Below, in pieces: positions 8,318 through 15,892 of a stretch of DNA of 64,000 nucleotides (the stretch's first letter is position 1; each line of letters starts with the position of its first letter). Under the pieces are notes generated by a model that was not told the origin of the DNA, ran no database searches, and saw only the letters and a list, made by a program, of their open reading frames with translations. A program made the translations under genes and the position numbers. This stretch comes from Prosthecodimorpha hirschii (GTDB taxonomy: Bacteria; Pseudomonadota; Alphaproteobacteria; Rhizobiales; Ancalomicrobiaceae): positions 3,556,447-3,620,446 of the forward strand of contig NZ_LJYW01000001.1 of assembly GCF_001305515.1 (NCBI RefSeq). Direction: 5' to 3'.

Positions 8318-9385
8318 TCAGGTGAGCATCCACTCCGCGTAGCGCTTCTGCATGGCGGTGTAGTTCTCGCCCCACCAGGCCGAGTTCACGACGACGTTCT
8401 TGCCGTTGGTGAGATCCGGCAGGAAGTCGCCGGACGGCGACTTGCGGACCTCTTCGATGGCCGCGACATTGTTCGGCAGGTAGTAGCCGCGCACCGACCA
8501 GGCGACCTGCCGATCGGCCCGCAGGCAGAAGTCGATGAAGCGCATCGCCGCTTCCTTGTTCTTCGTGCCCTTCGGGACGGCGAAATAATCGAGCGAGTTG
8601 ACCGTCTGTTCGAACGAGAAGGCGAGCGCGGCGCCCGACTTCTGCGCGGACTTCACCCGGTTGTAGTAGCTGTAGGAGAAGTCGCCCTCGTTCTGGACCA
8701 CCGCATTGACCTGGTCGGGCGTGGTCGCCGCCCATTTGGTGACGTGCTTCTTCATCCGGTCGAGGGCCCGGAAGGCGCGCTCGACATCGAGCGGATAGAG
8801 GTCCTTGGGCGCGACGCCGTCGGCGACGAGCGCCACTTCGAGCGTCTCGGAGGCGAGCGAGCGCATGACGCGGCGGCCCGGGAAGCGCTCGAAATCGTAG
8901 AAGCCGGCGAAATCGACCGGATGCTTGCCGTCCGGGGTGCGCTTCGCATCCCACAGGAGGCCGCCGCTGTAGAGATACATCGGCATGTAGTCGGGCGCCG
9001 GCTGCGAGACCAGCGCGCTCGGCTTGATGATCGCCATGTCGAGCGGCTCCCACAGCTTGTCGCGGGCACCCGAGGTGGCGAAGGCGGCGGGCGCGTCGAT
9101 CACGTCCCACTGCACGGCATTGCCCAGCACCTGCGCCTTGACCTTGGCCATGTCGCCGTTGTCGACCAGCGTCACCTTGATGCCGGTCTCCGCCGTGAAG
9201 GGATCGGCGAAGACCTCCCGCACCGACTTGTTGTAGTCGCCGCCCCAGGAGGTGACCGTCAGCGTGGTGTCGGCGGCGGCCGAGCGGCCGGTGAAGACCG
9301 CCGGCGCGGCGATCAGGCCGAGGAGGCCGGCCGAACCGCCGCGCAGCAGGCCGCGGCGCGAAGTCGAGAACGTCATCTTGGTCAT
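8318..9385 (-). CDS. PotD-type ABC transporter periplasmic binding protein
   Basis: 355 residues from the ATG at 9385. The N-terminus SRRGLLRGGSAGLLGL with AAPAVFTGRSAAA is a twin-arginine signal peptide. The mature part begins LTVTSWGGDYNKSVREVF, as in the spermidine/putrescine-type binding proteins (extracellular solute-binding family 1). It sits in an operon with the ATPase and two permeases upstream and the three flavoenzymes downstream, so the ligand is probably the substrate of those enzymes: an amine or amino/hydroxy acid. The ligand cannot be read from sequence. Confidence 0.88.
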   Translation of the reverse strand: MTKMTFSTSRRGLLRGGSAGLLGLIAAPAVFTGRSAAADTTLTVTSWGGDYNKSVREVFADPFTAETGIKVTLVDNGDMAKVKAQVLGNAVQWDVIDAPAAFATSGARDKLWEPLDMAIIKPSALVSQPAPDYMPMYLYSGGLLWDAKRTPDGKHPVDFAGFYDFERFPGRRVMRSLASETLEVALVADGVAPKDLYPLDVERAFRALDRMKKHVTKWAATTPDQVNAVVQNEGDFSYSYYNRVKSAQKSGAALAFSFEQTVNSLDYFAVPKGTKNKEAAMRFIDFCLRADRQVAWSVRGYYLPNNVAAIEEVRKSPSGDFLPDLTNGKNVVVNSAWWGENYTAMQKRYAEWMLT

Positions 9386-9444
9386 GGCAGCAGTCCTCTG
9401 CGGATGTCGGGATGGGATCGGCAGTCTGGGCCCGCTCGCCGGGA

Positions 9445-10542
9445 TCACCCGGCGGGCGGTGCCGGCAGGAGCCGGCCGTGCTGGGGCAGCCAACCGGCTG
9501 CGACCTCGTGGCCGCGTTCGGCATCGACGCGGCCGGGCTGGTTCAATTCCTGGACGATGATCGTCGAGCCGTCGGCGCAGCGGACGAAATGGCGGACGAC
9601 GCCGCCGAGCAGGATCGAATCCTCGATCCGGCCGGTGACATGGACCGTGTCGCCGCCGCGCTGCAGGGTCATGTTTTCCGGGCGCACCAGCAGCATGGCC
9701 TTCGCCCCGCGCTCGATCGGCCGATCCGGAGCGGGAACCGGGAAGGTGCCGAGCGCCGTCCTGAGCACCGGCGCGCCGTCCGGACCGGCCTCGAGCGTCC
9801 CGGCCAGGAGGTTGGAACTGCCGATGAATTCCGCCGAAAACACCGTCTCGGGCCGGAAATAGAGCGTGTCCGGCGTCCCCTGCTGCTCGATGCGACCGCC
9901 GTTCATCAGGACGATGCGGTCCGACATGGTCAGCGCTTCGTCCTGGTCGTGCGTCACATACAGCATGGTGATGCCGAGTTCGGCGTGCAGCCGCTTGATC
10001 TCCAGCTGCATTTGCTCGCGCAGCTTCTTGTCGAGCGCGCCGAGCGGCTCGTCCATCAGGATCAGGGCCGGATTGTAGACGATGCAGCGGGCCAGCGAGA
10101 TGCGCTGCTGCTGGCCGCCGGACAGTTCCCGCGGCCGCCGGTTGGCGACATGACCGAGCTGGATCAGGTCGAGCACCGCGCCGACGCGGCGTCTGATTTC
10201 GGCCTTCGGCACCTTCCGGACCTGCAGCGGGAAGGCGATGTTCTCGAACACCGTCATGTGCGGCATCAGGGCATAGTTCTGAAACACCATGCCGAGGCCG
10301 CGCTGGTTGGTCGGCAGGGTGGTGGCGTCACGCCCGTCGATGACGATGCGCCCGGAACTCGGCGCGACCATGCCGGCGATCAGGTTGAGCAGCGTCGACT
10401 TGCCCGAGCCGGAGGGGCCGAGCAGGGTGACGAACTCGCCCTTGGCGATGGTCAGATCGACCGGGTGCAGGGCGTCGACATCGGCATAGCGCTTGCTGAC
10501 GCCCTGCAATTCGACCATGGCCGGAGCGGTGGTGACGGTCAT
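9445..10542 (-). CDS. PotA-type ABC transporter ATP-binding protein
   Basis: 365 residues. Walker A GPSGSGKST is near residue 40, the Q-loop is VFQNYALMPHM, the ABC signature LSGGQQQR is followed by Walker B LILMDEPLGALD and the H-loop THDQ. The C-terminal TOBE domain (VRPENMTLQRG) is typical of spermidine/putrescine and Fe3+ importers. ATG at 10542 overlaps the permease stop by 4 nt. It powers import of the ligand bound by the protein at 8318-9385. Confidence 0.92.
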   Translation of the reverse strand: MTVTTAPAMVELQGVSKRYADVDALHPVDLTIAKGEFVTLLGPSGSGKSTLLNLIAGMVAPSSGRIVIDGRDATTLPTNQRGLGMVFQNYALMPHMTVFENIAFPLQVRKVPKAEIRRRVGAVLDLIQLGHVANRRPRELSGGQQQRISLARCIVYNPALILMDEPLGALDKKLREQMQLEIKRLHAELGITMLYVTHDQDEALTMSDRIVLMNGGRIEQQGTPDTLYFRPETVFSAEFIGSSNLLAGTLEAGPDGAPVLRTALGTFPVPAPDRPIERGAKAMLLVRPENMTLQRGGDTVHVTGRIEDSILLGGVVRHFVRCADGSTIIVQELNQPGRVDAERGHEVAAGWLPQHGRLLPAPPAG

Positions 10543-11345
10543 GACGAGGCCTCGGTCTTGCGCTGCAGGGCGATGATGCCGAGCGCAATCAGCAGCGACA
10601 GCACGGTGAGCAGGGTGGAGACGGCGGCCAGCACCGGCGTCAGCTCCCAGCGGATGGAACTGAACATCTTCACCGGCAGCGTCATGGTCTGCGTGCCGGT
10701 GAGGAAATAGGCGACGACGACCTCGTCGAGCGACATCAGGAAGGCGAACAGGGCGCCGACCGCGATCGCGGCTTTCAATTGCGGCAGCACGACGCGGAAA
10801 AAGATCGTGACGCGCGACGCGCCCATGATCGCCGCGACGGTCTCCAGGGCGATGTCCGAATGCTTCAGGCCGGACAGGACCGAGACCATGATGTAGGGCG
10901 TGGTCAGCATGATGTGGGCGAGGATGATGCCGGCCGTGGTGTCGAGCAGGCCCCAGCTCGAGAATTGCAGATAGAGACCGAGGCCGAGCACGATCACCGG
11001 AACCAGCATCGGCATCATGAACAGGCCCTGCAGGCCGCGGCGGCCGGGCAGGCGCGAGCGCGCCAACGCATAGGCGGCCGGAACCGCGAGCAGCAGCGTC
11101 AGCAGCGTGGTCGCCACGGCGACGAGCAGGCTCTGCACCATCGAGCCCCACCAGGCCGGATCGGTGAAGAACTGGCGGTAGAGGTCGAGCGTCAGTTGGC
11201 GCGGCGGAAATTCGATCTGGCCGGGATTGCCGAACGAGATCGGGATGACGATCAGGCTGGGCACCAGCAGGAACAGGTAGCACAGCCAGGCGAGCGTCGA
11301 GGTGATGCGGCGCGCGGCGCGGCTCGATCCGAACAGCTCGTTCAT
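10539..11345 (-). CDS. ABC transporter permease (PotC-like)
   Basis: 268 residues with about six membrane segments and the cytoplasmic coupling motif of binding-protein-dependent permeases (AAIMGASRVTIFFRVVLPQL near residues 180-200). It belongs to the second-permease type (PotC/YdcV). The start ATG at 11345 overlaps the upstream permease stop (4 nt) and its own stop overlaps the ATPase start, so all three are translationally coupled. Confidence 0.9.
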   Translation of the reverse strand: MNELFGSSRAARRITSTLAWLCYLFLLVPSLIVIPISFGNPGQIEFPPRQLTLDLYRQFFTDPAWWGSMVQSLLVAVATTLLTLLLAVPAAYALARSRLPGRRGLQGLFMMPMLVPVIVLGLGLYLQFSSWGLLDTTAGIILAHIMLTTPYIMVSVLSGLKHSDIALETVAAIMGASRVTIFFRVVLPQLKAAIAVGALFAFLMSLDEVVVAYFLTGTQTMTLPVKMFSSIRWELTPVLAAVSTLLTVLSLLIALGIIALQRKTEASS

Positions 11346-12199
11346 GCGCCGGCTTCCGAAAGGCCGGCTGCGCCGCGCACGCGGCCGAGCAGGGCGACGA
11401 GCAGGCCGGACAGCACCAGCAGCACGACGGCGGTGGCCGAGGCGGCGGTCCAGTCGAGCGTCTGGCGGGTGTAGAAGTCGACCAGATTGGCGACCATCAT
11501 GTCCTGGCGCCCGCCGAGCAGGGCCGGCGTGATGTACATGCCGATCGACAGCGTGACGTTGATCAGGATGCCGGCGATCATGCCCGGCATGGAAAGCGGC
11601 AGGGTGATGCGCCAGAAGATGCGCAGCGGTCCGGCCCCCATGGTCTCGGCGGCCAGGATCAGGCGCCGGTCGAGCGAAAGCAGGCTGCCGAGGATCGACA
11701 GGATCATGAACGGCAGCAGGAAGTTCAGCATGCCGAGGATGACGCCGACGCGGTTGAACATCATCGGCAGCTTGATGGCGCCGCCGCTCAGGAAACCGAG
11801 CAACTGGTTGACGAGGCCCTGGTTGCCGAACACCGCCACCAGGGCGAAGCTCTTGACGAGGATGCTGGTCCAGAAGGGCAGCATGACCATGATCAGGTAG
11901 GCGGTGCGCCGGGTCGGCGGCTGGGCGGCGAGATGCATGGCGACCGGGTAGCCGATGACGAGGCTCATCAGCGTGCCGCCGATCGCGATCTCGAAGGTGT
12001 TGCGCAGGACCTTGAGGAACAGCGTGCTCTGGGCGAGGTCCGCATAGGCGGAGAGCGTGAAGCCGCCATTGTTGACGCTCGTCCAGACGGTCACGCCCAG
12101 CGGATAGAGCAGGATCGCCGCCATCAGCACCGTCAGCGGGGCCAGCAGCAGGAGCGCCGTCCCGGGACCGAGATCCGATGCTGAAGTGGATGAGGCCAC
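11342..12199 (-). CDS. ABC transporter permease (PotB-like)
   Basis: 285 residues from a GTG at 12199. Six membrane segments are apparent, with the EAA loop AAETMGAGPLRIFWRITLPLSMPG. First gene of a seven-gene operon (two permeases, ATPase, binding protein, GlcD-like, LldD-like, PuuB-like). The leader between 12200 and 12370 contains AT-rich dyads that also occur near the divergent aldehyde dehydrogenase promoter. Confidence 0.9.
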   Translation of the reverse strand: MASSTSASDLGPGTALLLLAPLTVLMAAILLYPLGVTVWTSVNNGGFTLSAYADLAQSTLFLKVLRNTFEIAIGGTLMSLVIGYPVAMHLAAQPPTRRTAYLIMVMLPFWTSILVKSFALVAVFGNQGLVNQLLGFLSGGAIKLPMMFNRVGVILGMLNFLLPFMILSILGSLLSLDRRLILAAETMGAGPLRIFWRITLPLSMPGMIAGILINVTLSIGMYITPALLGGRQDMMVANLVDFYTRQTLDWTAASATAVVLLVLSGLLVALLGRVRGAAGLSEAGA

Positions 12200-12212
12200 G
12201 GTCGGCGCGTCC

Positions 12213-12341
12213 TTCGAAAATCGGGTCCGGGCGACCTGCCGGGAGTGCCGGTCGGTGCCGGGATCTGGCCGGCCCTGGCATCGGCCGGTGCGTCGGGGGA
12301 CCCGGGATGTCCTGCCGAAATATGGCAGAGCGATTTTCGAA
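12213..12341. promoter_or_regulatory. Long-spaced 11-bp inverted repeat in the importer operon leader
   Basis: TTCGAAAATCG at 12213-12223 is the exact inverse of CGATTTTCGAA at 12331-12341, 107 nt apart, in the leader before the permease start at 12199. Both are AT-rich islands in G+C-rich DNA. They could be paired operator half-sites or a very long stem. Confidence 0.4.
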
Positions 12342-12352
12342 GCGCAATGCGG

Positions 12353-12372
12353 GATTTCAAAATTCTGAAATC
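12353..12372. promoter_or_regulatory. Palindrome, likely operator of the XRE-cupin regulator (site A)
   Basis: GATTTCA, six bases, TGAAATC: a 20-bp palindrome overlapping the stop codon of the XRE-cupin gene and lying about 155 nt before the permease start. Its WTTCTGAAA core recurs on the minus strand at 13100-13120. Confidence 0.5.
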
Positions 12373-13000
12373 AGGCCGGAGGAATGTCCGCATTCACCCA
12401 GAACACGGTGGCCGGGCGGGGGCCGGCATTGGCGAAGGAGTGTGGCTTCTGGCTGGAGAAGGCGAAGCAGTCGCCTTCGTTCAGGCTGAAGGTCTCGCCG
12501 TCGATCTGCAGCTCGAGCGAGCCGGCCAGCAGGAAGCCGATCTCCTCGCCCTTGTGCGAATAGGGCTGCGCGCCGGAGTTGCATCCGGGCTGGATGACCA
12601 TGAAGAAGCCGCGCAACCGGTCGCTCGCCGCCGGAGAGGCGATGTCCTTGCGGATGCCGTTGAGGTCGAGCAGGCGGGATCGCTGTCCGGCCCTGACGAT
12701 ATAGCGGCTTTCGGCACTTGGAACAGGCATTTGGGACGGATCGATCAGCCATGCCGGCATCACCCCGAGGGCGTTGGCGACGGTATAGACCGTGCGCACG
12801 GTCGGCGAGACCAGGCCGCGTTCGAGCTGGGACAGCGTCCCGATCGAGACGCCGGTGGCCTTGCCGAGATCGGCCAGCGTCATGCCGGCCTTCAACCGCA
12901 GATCGCGAATGCGCTGACCCAGCTTCAGCGATTCCTCGTCCGGATTGGGCGTCGTGGGAGACATGCGGGCGGCGGTGTCGGGGATCGTCATGGGCGCCAT
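12371..13000 (-). CDS. XRE-family regulator with C-terminal cupin domain (PuuR-like)
   Basis: About 209 residues if the ATG at 13000 is used; ATGs at 12991 and 12964 are possible and none has a clear Shine-Dalgarno site. An N-terminal helix-turn-helix (GQRIRDLRLKAGMTLADLGKATGVSIGTLSQLERG) is followed by a small cupin (YSHKGEEIGFLLAGSLELQIDGE and SSQKPHSFAN). This is the layout of PuuR and other amine-catabolism repressors that bind the inducer in the cupin. It lies between the importer operon and the divergent aldehyde dehydrogenase gene, with a similar palindrome beside each promoter, so it probably controls both. Confidence 0.87.
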   Translation of the reverse strand: MAPMTIPDTAARMSPTTPNPDEESLKLGQRIRDLRLKAGMTLADLGKATGVSIGTLSQLERGLVSPTVRTVYTVANALGVMPAWLIDPSQMPVPSAESRYIVRAGQRSRLLDLNGIRKDIASPAASDRLRGFFMVIQPGCNSGAQPYSHKGEEIGFLLAGSLELQIDGETFSLNEGDCFAFSSQKPHSFANAGPRPATVFWVNADIPPA

Positions 13001-13099
13001 GAGGTTGGGAAATCCGAAGTCGTCCGGCCACGAAGCCGCCCCGTCGGGCGGGCTTGCACGGTTTGGGAGGATAGCGTTGCGGCGCCGACCTGCCAATTC

Positions 13100-13120
13100 A
13101 TTTTTCAGAAATCCAAAAAT
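13100..13120. promoter_or_regulatory. AT-rich dyad in the XRE/aldehyde dehydrogenase divergent promoter (site B)
   Basis: ATTTTT and AAAAAT flank CAGAAATCC. The reverse complement contains TTTCTGAAA, matching the ATTCTGAAA core of site A at 12353-12372. It lies 78 nt before the aldehyde dehydrogenase start and 100 nt before the XRE start. Confidence 0.45.
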
Positions 13121-13197
13121 TCGAGTGGTACCCCTCTGGCGAACAGCCTATCATATTCCCTGTCCGGCTTCGGCCATCCTTTCCGGGAACCGTCCAC

Positions 13198-14685
13198 ATG
13201 TCCGCTCCGATCGACTGGCGCCAACGGGCCGCCGCGCTCACCCTCAACGGTCAGGCCTTCGTCGGCGGCCGCTATGTACCGTCCCGGTCCGGCGAGACCT
13301 TCGAATGCATCAATCCGGCGACCGGCCAGGTTCTGGTCGCGGTGGCGGCCTGCGATCAGGCGGATGTCGATCATGCGGTTGCGGTCGCGCGGGCGGCATT
13401 CGTGTCGGGCGTGTGGTCCCGGATGGCGCCGCGCGAGCGCAAGAAGCGGCTGAAGGCCTTCGCGGATCTGATCGCGCGCCACACCGAGGAACTGGCGCTG
13501 CTGGAGACGCTCGACATGGGCAAGCCGATTCGCGACAGCCTCGCGGTCGACCTGCCGCTCTCCGCGCAGTGCATCGACTGGTATGCCGAGGCGATCGACA
13601 AGATCTACGACGAGATCGCCCCGACGCCGCCGACCGCGATTTCGCTGATCCGCCGCGAGCCGCTCGGCGTGGTGGCGGCCGTCGTGCCGTGGAACTTCCC
13701 GCTCCTGATGGCCGCGTGGAAGCTCGGGCCGATCCTGGCGGCCGGCAATTCGGTCATCCTGAAGCCGGCCGAGCAGTCGTCGCTGACGGCGATCCGGCTC
13801 GGCGCCCTGGCCAGCGAGGCCGGCATCCCGGACGGCGTCTTCAACGTGCTGCCGGGCTTCGGCGAGACCGCCGGCCGGGCGCTCGGCCTGCATATGGACG
13901 TCGATGCGGTCGCCTTCACCGGCTCGACCGAAGTCGGCAAGTATTTCCTTCAATATTCCGGCCAGTCCAACATGAAGCGGGTCGGCCTGGAATGCGGCGG
14001 CAAGAGCCCGAACATCATCCTGGCCGATGCACCCGATCTGGACGAGGCCGCAACGGCCGCCGCCTGGGGCATCTTCTACAATCAGGGCGAGGTCTGCAAT
14101 GCCGGTTCGCGCCTGATCGTCGAAGCCTCGGTCAAGGACCGGATCGTCGAGAAGGTGATCGAGGTCGGCAGCGCCATCAAGGTCGGCGACCCGCTCGATG
14201 CCGCGACCGAGATGGGCGCCATGGTCGACGCGCGCCAGACCGAGCGGGTGATGGGCTATATCGAGAAGGGCCTCGCCGAAGGCGCCACGCTCAGGCTCGG
14301 CGGCAAGCGCGTCGCCGCGCCGGGCTGCTTCATCGAAACGACCCTGTTCGACGACGTGACCAACGACATGACCATCGCGCGCGAGGAGATTTTCGGCCCG
14401 GTGCTGGCGACGATCGCCGCCAGGGACATCGACGACGCGATCCGGATCGGCAACGACACCACCTACGGCCTCGCCGCCGCGGTCTGGACGCGCGACATCA
14501 ACAAGGCCTTCAAGGCGTCCTCGGCCCTGCGCGCCGGCGTCGTCTGGGTCAACTGTTTCGACCACGGCGATATCTCCTCGCCCTTCGGCGGCTTCAAGCA
14601 GTCCGGCTTCGGACGCGACAAGTCGCTGCACGCGCTGGAGAAATATACCGAGCTCAAGGCGACCTGGATCCATCTCGGCAAGTGA
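13198..14685 (+). CDS. NAD(P)+-dependent aldehyde dehydrogenase (PuuC/AldA-like)
   Basis: 495 residues, full length for the superfamily. Motifs in order: VVPWNFPLLMAAWK near residue 160, KPAEQSSLTA near 190, FTGSTEVGK near 240, catalytic Glu in LECGGKSPN near 265, catalytic Cys in GEVCNAGSR near 300, EEIFGPV near 400 and SPFGGFKQSGFGRD near 460. Most like gamma-glutamyl-gamma-aminobutyraldehyde (PuuC) and 3-hydroxypropanal-type enzymes. It would oxidise the aldehyde left after an amine oxidase such as the PuuB-like enzyme at 4330. Divergent from the XRE-cupin gene. Confidence 0.9.
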   Translation: MSAPIDWRQRAAALTLNGQAFVGGRYVPSRSGETFECINPATGQVLVAVAACDQADVDHAVAVARAAFVSGVWSRMAPRERKKRLKAFADLIARHTEELALLETLDMGKPIRDSLAVDLPLSAQCIDWYAEAIDKIYDEIAPTPPTAISLIRREPLGVVAAVVPWNFPLLMAAWKLGPILAAGNSVILKPAEQSSLTAIRLGALASEAGIPDGVFNVLPGFGETAGRALGLHMDVDAVAFTGSTEVGKYFLQYSGQSNMKRVGLECGGKSPNIILADAPDLDEAATAAAWGIFYNQGEVCNAGSRLIVEASVKDRIVEKVIEVGSAIKVGDPLDAATEMGAMVDARQTERVMGYIEKGLAEGATLRLGGKRVAAPGCFIETTLFDDVTNDMTIAREEIFGPVLATIAARDIDDAIRIGNDTTYGLAAAVWTRDINKAFKASSALRAGVVWVNCFDHGDISSPFGGFKQSGFGRDKSLHALEKYTELKATWIHLGK

Positions 14686-14693
14686 GGCCGCCC

Positions 14694-15605
14694 ATGGCAG
14701 AGTTGATGTTTCGCGGCCTCATCCCCGCCTTTCCGACGCCGCTCGCGGCCGACGGCTCGCTCGACGAGGACGGCCTCGCCCGCATCGTCGAGTTCCAGAT
14801 CGCCCGCGGCGTTTCCGGCCTGGTCCCGCTCGGTGGCACCGGCGAGGCGACGTCGTTCGATCTGGCCACGCGCCGCCGGATCATGGAGGTGACGGTCTCG
14901 GCGGCCGCTAGGCGCGTGCCGGTGATCGGCGGCGTTCTCGACCCCGGCCGCGGCGGTGCGCTCGACACCGCGCGCCTCTGCCGCGAAGCCGGGGCGGACG
15001 GCCTGATGGTGATCGCGCCCTACTATGCCCGCCCCGACCAGGAGGGCGTGCTGCGCTATTTCCGTTCCCTGGCGCCCGAACTGAAGCTCCCGGTGATCTA
15101 TTACGACAACCCGTACCGCACCCATCTGGTGACCGCGCCCGAGACGATCGCGCGCATGGAGGCGGAAGGGCTGATCGTCGGCATGAAGGCGTCGAACACC
15201 GACCTCTATCATTTCGCCCAGGTCGCCGACCGGGTCAGCGACCGCTTCTGCCTGCTCTCCGGCCAGGACACGCTCTTCGTCGAGCAGGCCATGCTCGGGG
15301 CGAAGGGCGGCGTCCTGACCTCCGCCGCGCTGGTCCCGGGCCGCTGGGCGGAGATCCTGCGGCTCGTCGAGGCCGGTCGCGTGCCGGAGGCGCTGGCCCT
15401 GCAGCGCGGGCTGCATCCGCTGATGGACGCCCTGTTTGCCGAGCAGTTTCCCGAAGGCGTCCGCCGCGCCTTCGCGATGATCGGCCTGCCGATCGGTGCG
15501 TCCCTTCCTCCCGTCACGGCCCTGCCCCAGGCTGCGGAACACCGGCTGGCCGCGGCGATCGATGCGCTCGTCGCCGACGGAACGCTCATCGGCGCCGGGG
15601 TATAG
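14694..15605 (+). CDS. DapA-superfamily aldolase/lyase
   Basis: 303 residues, N-acetylneuraminate lyase/dihydrodipicolinate synthase superfamily TIM barrel. The phosphate- or carboxylate-binding GGTGEA near residue 45, the Tyr in IYYDNPYRT near 140 and the Schiff-base Lys in VGMKASN near 165 are all present. It starts 8 nt after the aldehyde dehydrogenase and is surely co-transcribed. Members outside lysine synthesis cleave or dehydrate 2-oxo acids and sugar acids; the reaction here is not known. It ends before a 287-nt gap holding a REP-like palindrome. Confidence 0.85.
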   Translation: MAELMFRGLIPAFPTPLAADGSLDEDGLARIVEFQIARGVSGLVPLGGTGEATSFDLATRRRIMEVTVSAAARRVPVIGGVLDPGRGGALDTARLCREAGADGLMVIAPYYARPDQEGVLRYFRSLAPELKLPVIYYDNPYRTHLVTAPETIARMEAEGLIVGMKASNTDLYHFAQVADRVSDRFCLLSGQDTLFVEQAMLGAKGGVLTSAALVPGRWAEILRLVEAGRVPEALALQRGLHPLMDALFAEQFPEGVRRAFAMIGLPIGASLPPVTALPQAAEHRLAAAIDALVADGTLIGAGV

Positions 15606-15660
15606 CAGGCGGCTGGAGACCGCGTCGGCGCGCGATCGGATGCGGGCAAATTGAACTCAG

Positions 15661-15743
15661 CCATCCCCGCGCTTGTCCCGGGGACCCAGACTTCCAAACG
15701 GCTTTGCCGTCGCACCGGTTCCCCGGGACAAGCCCGGGGATGG
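15661..15743. repeat. REP-like palindromic intergenic repeat
   Basis: Two 24-bp arms, 15661-15684 and 15720-15743, are inverted copies with a single mismatch (CCATCCCCG... and ...CGGGGATGG), 35 nt apart. The core GCTTGTCCCGGGGA resembles dispersed palindromes known in alphaproteobacterial genomes. It lies in the 287-nt space between convergent genes (DapA-like ends 15605, ThDP enzyme ends 15893) and could serve as a terminator for both. The rest of the gap shows no gene. Confidence 0.75.
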
Positions 15744-15892
15744 CAGAATGGCGGGTCCGGAGTGCTTTTCAGCCTTCTGCCAGCAAGGTCCGGTCGGCGC
15801 CATGCGTTCTGATCGGAAAGCGCGTGTGGACCGGGACCTACCGAGTACCGTCCGCGGCCCCAGCTCGGATAGCATCGCGGCCGGGCGGCCGC

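Noticed and set aside
12945-14693. A frame joining the aldehyde dehydrogenase region to the DapA-like protein as a fusion
   Set aside because: Only the last 303 residues are DapA-like. The upstream part is the wrong frame of the aldehyde dehydrogenase gene; the ATG at 14694 follows its stop.
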